From contig NZ_NUNF01000127.1 of assembly GCF_002585305.1 (NCBI RefSeq), forward strand, positions 1 to 10,927: a DNA stretch of 10,927 nt, written 5' to 3'. The notes under the pieces are model-generated. The model worked only from the letters and a program-made list of their open reading frames with translations. It ran no database searches and had not been told where the DNA came from. The position numbers and the translations under genes were made by a program. Positions 1 to 6,095 of the stretch are shown here, piece after piece. The DNA is from Bacillus sp. AFS037270 (GTDB lineage Bacteria > Bacillota > Bacilli > Bacillales_B > DSM-18226). Position 1 is the first letter of the stretch. Each line of letters begins with the position of its first letter.

Positions 1-1
1 A

Positions 2-296
2 TTGTTAATAAAAAAATGCCACCGGTTAGGATGACGCAAAAGTTACCGCTTAATCTTGCTCGTCTTATTCAATTTGCCCGTTATGGTGATTCATTGCGGA
101 ATACTTTTCGTGCAGATTAATAGCAATTCTTTCGATAAATGTGTATATTGCAGCACAACGGAAAAGTCCGGATGGCAGAGCAATAATTGCAAGTGCCGTA
201 TATCTCCGCGCTGATTATTATAAAAGTCATACAGATTTACCAACATTTAAACTTCTCATGGAGAATTTGAATATGAAAATAAATAAGGCCAATTAA
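2..296 (+). pseudogene. Frame-broken remnant of an unidentified protein-coding gene
   Basis: Two protein-like stretches follow one another in different frames. The first runs from the window edge to a TAA at 118-120 and contains LPLNLARLIQFARYG; an ATG lies at 16 but has no convincing ribosome binding site. The second is open from about 117 to a TAA at 294-296 and contains SPDGRAIIASAVYLRADYY. The composition of both (charged and aromatic residues, no low-complexity runs) is more protein-like than chance frames in this AT-rich DNA, so a single gene with a frameshift near 110-140 is the simplest reading. The 5' part is outside the window. I do not recognise the family. It could instead be two unrelated chance open frames. 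Confidence 0.35.
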
Positions 297-353
297 AGGG
301 TCACAAATCAATATGTTCCCCCTCTCTGTTTTAGTTGATAAGAGTTTACATTT

Positions 354-384
354 AAAAAAGAGGTACTTCCTTGAGTACCTCTTT
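354..384 (-). terminator. Rho-independent terminator of the nucleoside symporter gene
   Basis: A perfect 11-bp stem, AAAGAGGTACT (357-367) with AGTACCTCTTT (374-384), closes a 6-nt loop. Read on the minus strand the stem is followed by a run of T (354-359 on the plus strand is A-rich). It lies 22 bp past the stop of the symporter gene, so it ends that transcript. Confidence 0.85.
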
Positions 385-405
385 CACTACAATTAAATTA
401 TTTTG

Positions 406-1659
406 TTAAGCTCCTAAACGCTTATCTTCATTAATAAGCCCATCGTTTGAAGAAGACAGGCCCTTATACTTGAAGAAGAAAAAGAAGACAACAGCAACGA
501 TAGCAGCAACTATTGCAGGATACATCCAAAAAGCTTGCCATTGATCAAGAGAAACGACTCCAGTTTTAGTGACAGTATTGTTAAAGAGTTTTCCCGCAAA
601 ATACGATCCTACAAACATACCGATACCTTGGGTAAACATTATAATTAACCCCTGCGCTTGACCCTTGATTTTTTCATCTGCCACTTCATCTGTATAGAGA
701 TATCCTGATACAAAGAAAAAGTCCCAACATAATCCGTGTAAGGCGATGCCAATGTACATTAACGACACAAGTCCTTCAGGTGCACTAAAAGCAAAAAGAG
801 ACATCCTTAATATCCATGCAATCATTCCCACTAAAAACATCCATTTGAATCCCAGTCGGCGATAAAAGAATGGAAGTAACAACATAAAAATGACTTCAGA
901 AAATTGACCGATTGACATAACAGATGAAACATCCTTGACTCCAGCATCACCAAGGAATACTGAGGCAAATGACATATATGTAGCATGATCTAGAAAAAGC
1001 ACTGTCGTACATACAATAAATACTAAATAGTAACGATTTTTTAATAACTGCAGTGCATCAAGGCAAAGAATGTCTCTTATTGATAACGGTTTTCCTTTAG
1101 CAGGTGCAGGAGTGTTTGGTAATGTAAAACTGTACAGTCCAAGTAAAACAGACACAACTGCACCAATTTGTAGAGCTACCGGACTGCCTGAATATCCAAG
1201 AATCCCAATTATAGCGCTTGCAACAATAAACCCAATGGTTCCACATACACGGATAATCGGAAAGGCTTTAACGGTGTCTTTAACATTATAAAAGCTTATA
1301 TTATTTGTTAAAGAATATGTTGGATTATAACATAACATATATAGAAACATTATCCATAAAAAAGCGTTATCATTTTTTGTGTAAATTTGTTCAGGAAGAA
1401 ACCATAATAAGATACCGCCAACGATGTTAACCAGAGCTAACATTTTTTGAGATGGGAAGAATCGATCCGAAACCATTCCTATGACAATTGGAGATATAAT
1501 AGCAGCAATACCACCTATTGAGTACGCAGTACCAATTATAGATGATAATCCATGCTTACTAAGAATAAAACCCAAAGTAGCAAACCACGTACCGAGGGTA
1601 AAGTATTGAAAAAACATCATTGCTGAAAGTCTTGGAATTATATATGATTTAACTTGCAA
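406..1659 (-). CDS. Nucleoside:H+ symporter, NupG/XapB type (MFS)
   Basis: Inner-membrane transporter of the nucleoside:H+ symporter family within the major facilitator superfamily; known members (NupG, XapB of E. coli) import nucleosides with protons. The protein is about 417 residues, the usual family length, with about 12 hydrophobic segments. Stretches that match NupG from memory are the first-loop GMVSDR motif, FPIIRVCGTIGFI around residue 135, MSIGQFSEVIF in the middle, GMIAWILR, and the DFFFVSG...AQG segment near residues 310-340. Start choice: AGGAG at 1668-1672 overlaps a GTG at 1668, so the TTG at 1659 with 8-nt spacing is preferred; GTG at 1668 would add 3 residues. It follows a YhfH-like gene by 41 bp with no terminator between, so read-through is likely. 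The exact substrate is not proven; a modified nucleoside or sugar is possible. Confidence 0.9.
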   Translation of the reverse strand: MQVKSYIIPRLSAMMFFQYFTLGTWFATLGFILSKHGLSSIIGTAYSIGGIAAIISPIVIGMVSDRFFPSQKMLALVNIVGGILLWFLPEQIYTKNDNAFLWIMFLYMLCYNPTYSLTNNISFYNVKDTVKAFPIIRVCGTIGFIVASAIIGILGYSGSPVALQIGAVVSVLLGLYSFTLPNTPAPAKGKPLSIRDILCLDALQLLKNRYYLVFIVCTTVLFLDHATYMSFASVFLGDAGVKDVSSVMSIGQFSEVIFMLLLPFFYRRLGFKWMFLVGMIAWILRMSLFAFSAPEGLVSLMYIGIALHGLCWDFFFVSGYLYTDEVADEKIKGQAQGLIIMFTQGIGMFVGSYFAGKLFNNTVTKTGVVSLDQWQAFWMYPAIVAAIVAVVFFFFFKYKGLSSSNDGLINEDKRLGA

Positions 1660-1700
1660 ATTTTTCACTCCTGTTTATCAATTAGAGAGTTTAGCTTAGA

Positions 1701-1829
1701 CTAATAGATTTTTGAACAATTGTTACAAGTATGGACATAAGATTCATGTTGTTCTTCAATTTTCTTTCCACATTGTGTACATTTTTTACTAGGTAAATTC
1801 TTTAAAAATTCAGTCATTTTAATTAACAT
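1701..1829 (-). CDS. Small YhfH-family zinc-ribbon protein, copy 1
   Basis: A 42-residue protein with two CxxC pairs (C17/C20 and C35/C38), a classic treble-clef or zinc-ribbon layout. The order EFLKNLP, then KKCTQCGKKIEEQHESY, then CxxC resembles the YhfH family of short Bacillus proteins, whose function is unknown. A strong GGAGG ribosome binding site lies 7 nt before the ATG (GGAGGAATAAACATG), which supports real translation. It is one of a tandem pair: the copy at 1922-2050 has about 90% identical DNA and 36 of 42 identical residues. The symporter gene follows 41 bp downstream. Assignment to YhfH is from memory of the family pattern. Confidence 0.75.
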   Translation of the reverse strand: MLIKMTEFLKNLPSKKCTQCGKKIEEQHESYVHTCNNCSKIY

Positions 1830-1921
1830 GTTTATTCCTCCATTATCTTGTAAAATTAATGATTGAAGTTCGAATAATTTTCTTAAACCTATTTTATAAT
1901 CGGAATATTGTTGTTTTTAGA

Positions 1922-2050
1922 TTAATAGATTTTTGAACACTTGTCACAAGCATGGACATAAGATTCATGTTGTTCTTCAATTTTCTTTCCACATTGTTTA
2001 CATTTTTTTCCTGGTAAATTCTTTAAAAACTCGATCATTTTAATCAACAT
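1922..2050 (-). CDS. Small YhfH-family zinc-ribbon protein, copy 2
   Basis: A 42-residue tandem paralogue of the gene at 1701-1829, with the same cysteine pairs C17/C20 and C35/C38 and six substitutions (T6I, S14G, T18K, T34A, N36D, N37K). Several differences lie next to the metal-binding cysteines, but all four cysteines are kept, so the copy appears to be under selection or is recent. The ribosome binding site before the ATG is weaker than in copy 1 (GGATGAG). An in-frame ATG five codons upstream, at 2065, is an alternative start giving 47 residues. Function unknown; a zinc-binding structural or regulatory role is inferred. Confidence 0.7.
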   Translation of the reverse strand: MLIKMIEFLKNLPGKKCKQCGKKIEEQHESYVHACDKCSKIY

Positions 2051-2099
2051 GCTAATCTCATCCATTATCTTTTATATTGGATGATTTTACGTTTGTATA

Positions 2100-2303
2100 T
2101 TAAATATACGAAACCGTATTTTTATTTTTGAATTTTATTGAATTCATCTCTATTGTTGGTATGCTATAAAATAATTTAAAGTGAGCTGGTTCATGGCAAA
2201 AGATACAGGTATGTTCCCAATATTTATGGGTTAATTTCTGTACATGAGGTACATTTAGTAAGATTATCCCCTTTTTAATATGGTTTTCACAGACTGTTAT
2301 CAT
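2100..2303 (-). CDS. CxxH/CxxC small zinc-binding protein
   Basis: A 67-residue protein with CENH near the N-terminus (C5/H8) and CIFC at 33-36 followed by HEPAHFKL. This CxxH...CxxC layout matches the short Bacillus family known as CxxH/CxxC protein, BA_5709 family; the function is unknown and a structural zinc is likely. The ATG at 2303 is chosen because GAGGGG lies 7 nt upstream; a GTG at 2318 is in frame but overlaps that ribosome binding site. The tail after residue 45 is Lys/Asn-rich and unlike a folded zinc domain, so the C-terminus may be extended or shifted relative to family members. It precedes the YhfH-like pair on the same strand and may share their transcript. Confidence 0.6.
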   Translation of the reverse strand: MITVCENHIKKGIILLNVPHVQKLTHKYWEHTCIFCHEPAHFKLFYSIPTIEMNSIKFKNKNTVSYI

Positions 2304-2351
2304 GGCGTATCCCCTCACTTATCTATAGTTTTCCTAACCCAATCGCCGATT

Positions 2352-2365
2352 TTAAAGCGTTTTCC
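2352..2365. promoter_or_regulatory. Possible cre (CcpA) operator
   Basis: TTAAAGCGTTTTCC matches the B. subtilis cre consensus TGWAARCGYTWNCW at 12 of 14 positions, with mismatches at the second and last bases. It lies about 50 bp upstream of the CxxH/CxxC gene. AT-rich DNA produces near matches by chance, so this is weak. Confidence 0.2.
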
Positions 2366-2443
2366 TTTTGTTTTAAAAGAAACCCTATCATATCTAATAA
2401 TTAAGAAAATCTAGAAAGGTGTTCTACCGAAATATATATTTGT

Positions 2444-2475
2444 AAACCGACTCTGTTTATTAACAGAATCGGTTT
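2444..2475 (-). terminator. Hairpin terminator after the solo PhyH dioxygenase gene
   Basis: A 13-bp stem, AAACCGACTCTGT (2444-2456) with ACAGAATCGGTTT (2463-2475), has one wobble pair and a 6-nt loop. It lies 25 bp past the stop of the dioxygenase gene. The T-run on the minus strand is short (GGTTTACAAATATATAT), so termination may be partial; it could also act for the other strand. Confidence 0.65.
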
Positions 2476-2500
2476 GGCTTTCTAATAAATTATTAATTAT

Positions 2501-3424
2501 TTACCACTCTTTAAGACCCAACAACTTATCGCCCAATTCATTAAGTTGAGCTCTTGCATATTTTTCTTGCTCCCAGTTTCGAGGATCTCCTAGAAAGGCA
2601 ATTCCTTCTGGGATCACTCTTTCACTCCATTGTTTAATTCTCCATTGTTTTAATTCTTCATTATGTTCCTGGGCTGGGAACATAGAAATATATTGATGAA
2701 TATTAGGGGTATTCGATACGTTTTTTCGTAAACCATGTGGTTGCATTACATGGAAAATTAATAAATCCCCTGCTTTCAATGTAACTGGTGTTGGTGTATA
2801 CCCTGTGTAATCCGGATGATAAGGATCTCTATCGGCAGGTTGAGTTTTTACCCACTCTGGGAAATCTCTAAATAACTCAGGAATGACGTTCAAACCACCA
2901 TTTTCCACATCGGTATCTGTTAAGAAAAGAATCCCTTGAACATTAACTGGAAGCGGATCTAATGATGTATCTCCATCCCAGTGGATGAAACCTTCGAATT
3001 CAAAAGTACCTGGTTTATTTGGGAAGCTCATGTTACATCTATCAATACTTGTCCATAATTTCTCTGTTCCCCAGATATCTACAAAAGCATCGTATACTTT
3101 TTGATAAGAACGGTTATCCCAGAAATATTGATGATTATATAACTCAACCATTCCAGCTCCACGAAGTTCTGGCATTTGATATTCACGAAGTGGTGCCCTG
3201 TACCAAGTAGAAGGGTCATTAGGAACTTTTTCTTCAAACTCCCATATAAGGTTAACCGTTCTATCGATATATTCTTTAGGGACAATATTACGAACAACTA
3301 CGTATCCGTTTTCTTTCCAAAATTCAAATTCCTCTTCAGTTAATACTCTTAAAGGTTCATTATTAGGGCGTTCATTCAATGGAATATCAATCTCAAGGAT
3401 ATTATTTACTTTAGTTTTTTGCAT
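2501..3424 (-). CDS. PhyH-family Fe(II)/2-oxoglutarate dioxygenase, solo copy
   Basis: Cytosolic non-haem iron oxygenase of the phytanoyl-CoA dioxygenase (PhyH) family; such enzymes couple 2-oxoglutarate decarboxylation to hydroxylation of a small substrate. The 307-residue protein carries the metal facial triad HxD (H148, D150 in GFIHWDGD) and distal H230 in QPHG, with R233 placed to bind 2-oxoglutarate. It is closely related along its whole length to the dioxygenase at 5161-6078, sharing NEPLRVL, WKENGY, STWY, MVELYNHQY, SIDRCN and QYISMFPAQE. An AGGAGGAG ribosome binding site lies 7 nt before the ATG. It has its own promoter with an upstream direct-repeat operator of the same kind as the ABC operon. 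The substrate is unknown; the company of sugar/nucleoside uptake genes argues for a polar carbohydrate-like compound rather than an acyl-CoA. Confidence 0.88.
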   Translation of the reverse strand: MQKTKVNNILEIDIPLNERPNNEPLRVLTEEEFEFWKENGYVVVRNIVPKEYIDRTVNLIWEFEEKVPNDPSTWYRAPLREYQMPELRGAGMVELYNHQYFWDNRSYQKVYDAFVDIWGTEKLWTSIDRCNMSFPNKPGTFEFEGFIHWDGDTSLDPLPVNVQGILFLTDTDVENGGLNVIPELFRDFPEWVKTQPADRDPYHPDYTGYTPTPVTLKAGDLLIFHVMQPHGLRKNVSNTPNIHQYISMFPAQEHNEELKQWRIKQWSERVIPEGIAFLGDPRNWEQEKYARAQLNELGDKLLGLKEW

Positions 3425-3493
3425 TTTATAACTCCTCCTATCAGGGTTAAAAGTGTTTTATGTGCTTTGTTTTTTAATAAATCTTACAAATTT

Positions 3494-3522
3494 AATATAT
3501 AATTTTCACTGTGTTAATACTA
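3494..3522 (-). promoter_or_regulatory. Core promoter of the solo PhyH dioxygenase gene
   Basis: On the minus strand, TAGTAT (3517-3522) and TATATT (3494-3499) are separated by exactly 17 bp. The -35 is poor, as expected for an activator-dependent promoter, and the -10 lies about 70 bp before the start codon. The -35 sits 5 bp from the proximal half-site of the direct-repeat operator, identical in position to the rbsA promoter. Confidence 0.65.
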
Positions 3523-3527
3523 TTAAC

Positions 3528-3566
3528 TATCGTGCTTAGTTCGTTGAAAAAGTATATTATATTGCT
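3528..3566 (-). promoter_or_regulatory. Direct-repeat operator (candidate AraC-type site) before phyH copy 1
   Basis: Plus-strand TATCGTGCT (3528-3536) and TATATTGCT (3558-3566) are 9-mers in direct repeat with a 30-bp period, about three helical turns. An A-run followed by TATATTA precedes the second half, as in the other copies. Two direct-repeat half-sites beside a weak -35 are typical of AraC-family activators, which bind with two helix-turn-helix motifs per subunit. Confidence 0.7.
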
Positions 3567-3652
3567 GTTATTAATAATTCATTTTTTTTTGATATATTAA
3601 AAATCGGCTTTTTTTTAGATGATTCATATAAAAAACACCCAAATTCCATTAA

Positions 3653-3667
3653 AGATAACGCTTTCCA
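3653..3667 (-). promoter_or_regulatory. Possible cre (CcpA) operator upstream of phyH copy 1
   Basis: The minus strand reads TGGAAAGCGTTATCT, one mismatch from the loose cre consensus WTGNAANCGNWNNCW. It lies between two candidate AraC-type sites and about 230 bp before the dioxygenase start. A catabolite-repressed uptake and oxidation locus would be sensible, but the match is loose. Confidence 0.3.
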
Positions 3668-3728
3668 TTGGTAGATAATATAAAAAAATACAATTCCCAA
3701 AAAATTTATATATGTGTTTAATATTCTA

Positions 3729-3769
3729 TTTTATTGCTGTAGTAATAAATAAAACTATAACTTCTTGCT
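3729..3769. promoter_or_regulatory. Second, weaker direct-repeat operator about 200 bp upstream of the first
   Basis: TTTATTGCT-like sequence (TGCT ending at 3738) and TTCTTGCT (ending at 3769) are 31 bp apart; the second half is preceded by AAAACTATAA, the same spacer text as in the rbsA and araC sites. Its centre is about 202 bp from the centre of the operator at 3528-3566. It could serve as a distal site for DNA looping or be a leftover of a lost promoter. Confidence 0.45.
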
Positions 3770-3852
3770 ATTAGAATAAGATCTAAACAAAAGTGGTACA
3801 TGTTTGATTAAGTTTTATTAACCTTAGTAGCTATCCATATTACTTTCTCATT

Positions 3853-3896
3853 AAAAAAGACTGACTAAAAGGTCAATATTAGACACCTTTTGTCAG
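3853..3896 (-). terminator. Rho-independent terminator of the decayed kinase operon
   Basis: CTGACTAAAAGGT (3861-3873) pairs with ACCTTTTGTCAG (3885-3896), a 12-bp stem with one bulged base. On the minus strand it is followed by TCTTTTTT. It is placed to end transcripts coming from the kinase remnant and HNH-repeat pseudogene. Confidence 0.75.
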
Positions 3897-3988
3897 CCCT
3901 TCCCTTAAACATCTGCACTGTATATATAACTTCTTTATAATTAAGACTATTTTAATATCCTGGTCAATAGTTTCGGGTTGAAAAACCC

Positions 3989-4162
3989 TCAAAACCCAGC
4001 CTGTTTGACTACTTCAGGCCAACTTAGTTTCAATCTGCGACAAATAGTTGTACTGTATACTTGTCCCTTTTTCCTCAACAAATCATAATCTCTCTGAGTT
4101 GTTGAACCAATACGCAGCAATTCTTATTTCAAATTTTCTAGAGTTTCTTCCATTGTTTTCAA
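3989..4162 (-). pseudogene. Small homing-endonuclease-associated-repeat (HNH_repeat) protein, premature stop
   Basis: A 58-codon frame runs from a TTG at 4162, with GGAGGGG 6 nt upstream, to a TGA at 3989. It is interrupted by TAA at codon 13 (4124-4126). Downstream of that stop the sequence reads ELLRIGSTTQRDYDLLRK, then YSTTICRRLKLSWPEVVKQAGF in pieces. The pattern G-x-T-x-x-x-x-Y-D...YST...RRL-x-x-SW-x-x-V...AGF fits the homing endonuclease associated repeat, a small helical DNA-binding unit that also occurs as stand-alone proteins in Bacilli. The strong ribosome binding site and complete C-terminus suggest recent inactivation by a single base change. Downstream re-initiation cannot be excluded. 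Family assignment is from motif memory. Confidence 0.6.
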
Positions 4163-4219
4163 GCAAATCCCCTCCAGTTTATAAAGTCGAAATTCTTTGC
4201 AAGAATTTTGATTAAGATA

Positions 4220-4405
4220 CTAACAGGTGGACTCTGAAACAGTAACTAAATTTCCCTTGCTCTTATTCATTAGTGCTTCTTTTACCAGCCAAGCCCCGCC
4301 GATTACACCTGCATCATTGTCTAATTTAGCTATAACTAGTTCAACACCTTCAGCTACTCTTGGAAAAGCAAACTTAGCAAACTGCTCTTTTAGTGGTATC
4401 AACAA
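4220..4405 (-). pseudogene. C-terminal fragment of a ROK-family sugar kinase
   Basis: The frame encodes about 61 residues containing FAFPRVAEGVELVIAKLDND followed by AGVIGGAWLV. This is the characteristic C-terminal end of ROK glucokinases and fructokinases (FPR...G...I..A.LGNDAGVIGAA.LA). A full ROK kinase has about 290-320 residues, so roughly the N-terminal four fifths, including the ATP-binding and zinc-cysteine regions, are missing. Upstream, around 4410-4445, scraps such as GGG-VS...K in shifted frames look like a further decayed part of the same domain. An intact promoter and operator of the local regulon remain at 4532-4603, so an internal deletion appears to have joined promoter to gene end. 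The lost enzyme would have phosphorylated a sugar. Confidence 0.75.
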
Positions 4406-4531
4406 GGTTCAGTCATCTTAATCAACAAAATACTTACCCCCATCCGTCTTTTAAATTTCCTAAAATATAAAATTATGGAAGAAAATATTAGAGTCAATAT
4501 TCAACTACTAGTCTTAAACTCATTATATTAA

Positions 4532-4560
4532 ATGGTAATATTACTAAAGTGATTAAACAA
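4532..4560 (-). promoter_or_regulatory. Orphaned core promoter before the ROK kinase remnant
   Basis: On the minus strand, TTGTTT (4555-4560) and TACCAT (4532-4537) have a 17-bp spacer. The -35 hexamer and its 5-bp distance from the operator half-site equal those of the rbsA promoter. The -10 differs from the rbsA TACTAT by one base, a possible sign of decay after the gene was lost. Confidence 0.5.
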
Positions 4561-4565
4561 TTAAC

Positions 4566-4603
4566 TATCGTGCTGAGCAAATAAAAAAATACAATATATT
4601 GCT
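4566..4603 (-). promoter_or_regulatory. Direct-repeat operator (candidate AraC-type site) before the kinase remnant
   Basis: TATCGTGCT (4566-4574) and TATATTGCT (4595-4603) are in direct repeat with a 29-bp period. The 28-bp block 4549-4576, covering the -35 and first half-site, differs from 9682-9709 at the rbsA promoter by a single base. This shows common descent or common regulator binding. Confidence 0.65.
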
Positions 4604-4738
4604 CTTCAGTAAATGAGATTTATTTAGAATATTAGGCGACCAGGGGAGATTAGGGAGAACTTCAGTCTTTTAAGGTCACTTTTGTGGAATTGATTTGTAT
4701 AGATAAATACACAAAAAATATCAACTCTGGAAACAGAA

Positions 4739-4924
4739 ATTAACGTGGATACTGCATTTTGAGAGATTGGATTCCCTTCAGGAGAGCAATACAAAAACTA
4801 CCATTCTGCTAATCAAAAACTAATACAGTACAAGAATGTTGGTAAATCTTTGGGTCTCTCCCTATCAGGAAAAATGAATTTATACAGCTATTTCGGAATA
4901 TCCTTGCTCCTTGTAAATCTCTAG
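4739..4924 (+). pseudogene. Possible decayed small reading frame, unidentified
   Basis: A plus-strand frame contains one stop (TGA at 4760-4762) and then 53 open codons to TAG at 4922-4924, encoding SGEQYKNYHSANQKLIQYKN and then GKSLGLSLSGKMNLYSYFG. No ribosome binding site or start codon is evident and I recognise no family. It may be chance, but it lies in an area otherwise full of gene remnants. Confidence 0.2.
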
Positions 4925-4944
4925 CCTTAATTAATTATTATTCA

Positions 4945-5068
4945 TTAATCATTTTCATGCGCTTCTTCATAACTTTCATTACTTTTATCACCACATTCCC
5001 AGCATATAGACCTATTTCTTTCCATTTTCGCCAACTGACTTCCACAACAAATGCATAAATCCGTCACA
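4945..5068 (-). pseudogene. Frameshifted small zinc-ribbon protein
   Basis: A GGAGGGG ribosome binding site precedes a GTG at 5068 that opens VTDLCICCG and then stops after 18 codons. One base out of phase, the frame continues as QLAKMERNRSICWECGDK to a TAA at 4945. Removing one A in the GGAAAG run near 5040-5044 would join the two into a protein of about 40 residues with two cysteine pairs (CICC and CWEC), each followed by G, the hallmark of a small zinc ribbon. The split of paired zinc knuckles across two frames is best explained by a one-base insertion in a short A-run, either a true mutation or a sequencing error. Confidence 0.55.
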
Positions 5069-5108
5069 TTATCCCCTCCTTATAAAGTTCATTTTATAAA
5101 TAATTTAG

Positions 5109-5140
5109 GGGCCACCTGAAACAGTTATTCTGAGTGGCCC
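5109..5140 (-). terminator. Terminator of the rbs-like/phyH operon
   Basis: GGGCCAC (5109-5115) pairs with GTGGCCC (5134-5140), a GC-rich 7-bp stem with a long loop that can form extra inner pairs. It lies 20 bp beyond the last operon gene. The minus-strand tail is only moderately T-rich. Confidence 0.6.
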
Positions 5141-5160
5141 TTCTTGTTATAAATACTTGG

Positions 5161-6078
5161 TTACCAATATTTCAAGCCTAATAGTTTTTCACCTAGTTCA
5201 GTAAGTTCCGCTCCATCATATTTCACTTGTTCCCAATTTCGAGGGTCTCCAGGGAATGCATAACCCTCAGGCTTAATTCTTTCTTTCCAAGATTTGATTC
5301 TGGCCTCTTTTAATTCTGTATTATCTTCTTGTGCAGGAAACATGGATATATATTGTGCAACTCGTGCTTTGTCAGAGTAATTTGGACGAATACCGTGAGG
5401 TTGCATACTATTAAAAATCAGCAAATCTCCTGCTTTTGTCACTACTTTGGTTGGGGTAAAGCCAGTTGTATCCGGTTTATGTGGATCTCGATCTACAGGC
5501 TGAGTTTTCACCCATTCATTAAAAGTTCGGTAAAGTTCCGGTATACACTGGAATCCTCCCATATCAATATCCGTATCTACTAGTGATAATACCCCTTGAA
5601 CATTCACTGGAATTGGATCTAAAGATGTATCTACATCCCAATGAATAAATCCTTTATATTCATGGCCAGGTTTAATTGGAAGATTTAGATTGCATCGATC
5701 AATACTCACCCATAATTTTTCATTACCCCAAATATCAACAAAAGCATTGTAAATCTTTTCATACATCCGGTTATCCCATAAATACTGATGGTTATATAAC
5801 TCAACCATTCCAGTGTTCATTAGTTCCTTCATAGCCATTTCTCTACCTGGTTGTATATACCAAGTGGATGGATCATTCGGGTCTTTTTCTTCAAACTCCC
5901 AGATTAACTTCACAAGTCTCTCGATATGATCCTTTGGAATCGCATCACGAACAATAACATAACCGTTTTCCTTCCAAAATTTCCAATCTTCTTCACTCAA
6001 TACTCTCAATGGTTCATTATTCAAACGTTCATTTAATGGAGTTACAATTTCAAGGATATTATTCAATTTTTCTTTCAT
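5161..6078 (-). CDS. PhyH-family Fe(II)/2-oxoglutarate dioxygenase, operon copy
   Basis: A 305-residue PhyH-family oxygenase and close paralogue of the gene at 2501-3424. The predicted metal ligands are H146 and D148 (GFIHWDVD) and H228 (QPHG), with R231 for 2-oxoglutarate. It is the last gene of the ABC operon: the ATG follows the rbsB-like stop by 17 bp, with AGGAGGA 7 nt upstream, so it is co-transcribed with the transporter. This coupling suggests that the enzyme acts on the imported compound. Differences from the paralogue cluster around residues 76-90 (IQPGREMAMKELMN versus RAPLREYQMPELRG) and in the stretch after the HxD motif (GFQCIP versus GLNVIP), positions that could tune substrate choice. 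The reaction is unknown; hydroxylation, oxidative demethylation or ring oxidation are all within the family's range. Confidence 0.9.
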   Translation of the reverse strand: MKEKLNNILEIVTPLNERLNNEPLRVLSEEDWKFWKENGYVIVRDAIPKDHIERLVKLIWEFEEKDPNDPSTWYIQPGREMAMKELMNTGMVELYNHQYLWDNRMYEKIYNAFVDIWGNEKLWVSIDRCNLNLPIKPGHEYKGFIHWDVDTSLDPIPVNVQGVLSLVDTDIDMGGFQCIPELYRTFNEWVKTQPVDRDPHKPDTTGFTPTKVVTKAGDLLIFNSMQPHGIRPNYSDKARVAQYISMFPAQEDNTELKEARIKSWKERIKPEGYAFPGDPRNWEQVKYDGAELTELGEKLLGLKYW

Positions 6079-6095
6079 TTTGAATTCCTCCTCAT

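Larger units (their letters stand above)
1701..2050 (-). repeat. Tandem gene duplication, period 221 bp
   Basis: The blocks 1701-1829 and 1922-2050 align without gaps at about 90% identity and their stops lie 221 bp apart. The similarity covers the coding part and fades in the 92-bp spacer, so selection has probably preserved the genes after an older tandem duplication. Confidence 0.8.

Noticed and set aside
50..58. AATCTTGCT resembling an operator half-site
   Set aside because: It is a single half without a partner 30 bp away and lies in a coding remnant, so chance is the best explanation.
1840..2100. Mobile element or inverted repeats around the duplicated YhfH-like genes
   Set aside because: No transposase, terminal inverted repeats or target duplications were seen; a simple tandem duplication explains the pattern.
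2330..2352. Sigma-B-like promoter (TTTAA ... GGGTTA on the minus strand) before the CxxH/CxxC gene
   Set aside because: The spacer is about 11 bp and the -10 is a poor match; not distinguishable from chance in AT-rich DNA.
3019..3297. Open frames overlapping the solo dioxygenase gene on both strands
   Set aside because: They are shadows of a well-supported gene with no ribosome binding sites or recognisable domains.
4227..4421. Plus-strand frame of 64 codons opposite the ROK kinase fragment
   Set aside because: The minus frame has clear ROK signature residues; the plus frame is its antisense shadow.
4801..4810. ACCATTCTGCT as a distal operator half-site for the dead operon
   Set aside because: Only TGCT matches well and no second half lies 29-31 bp away.
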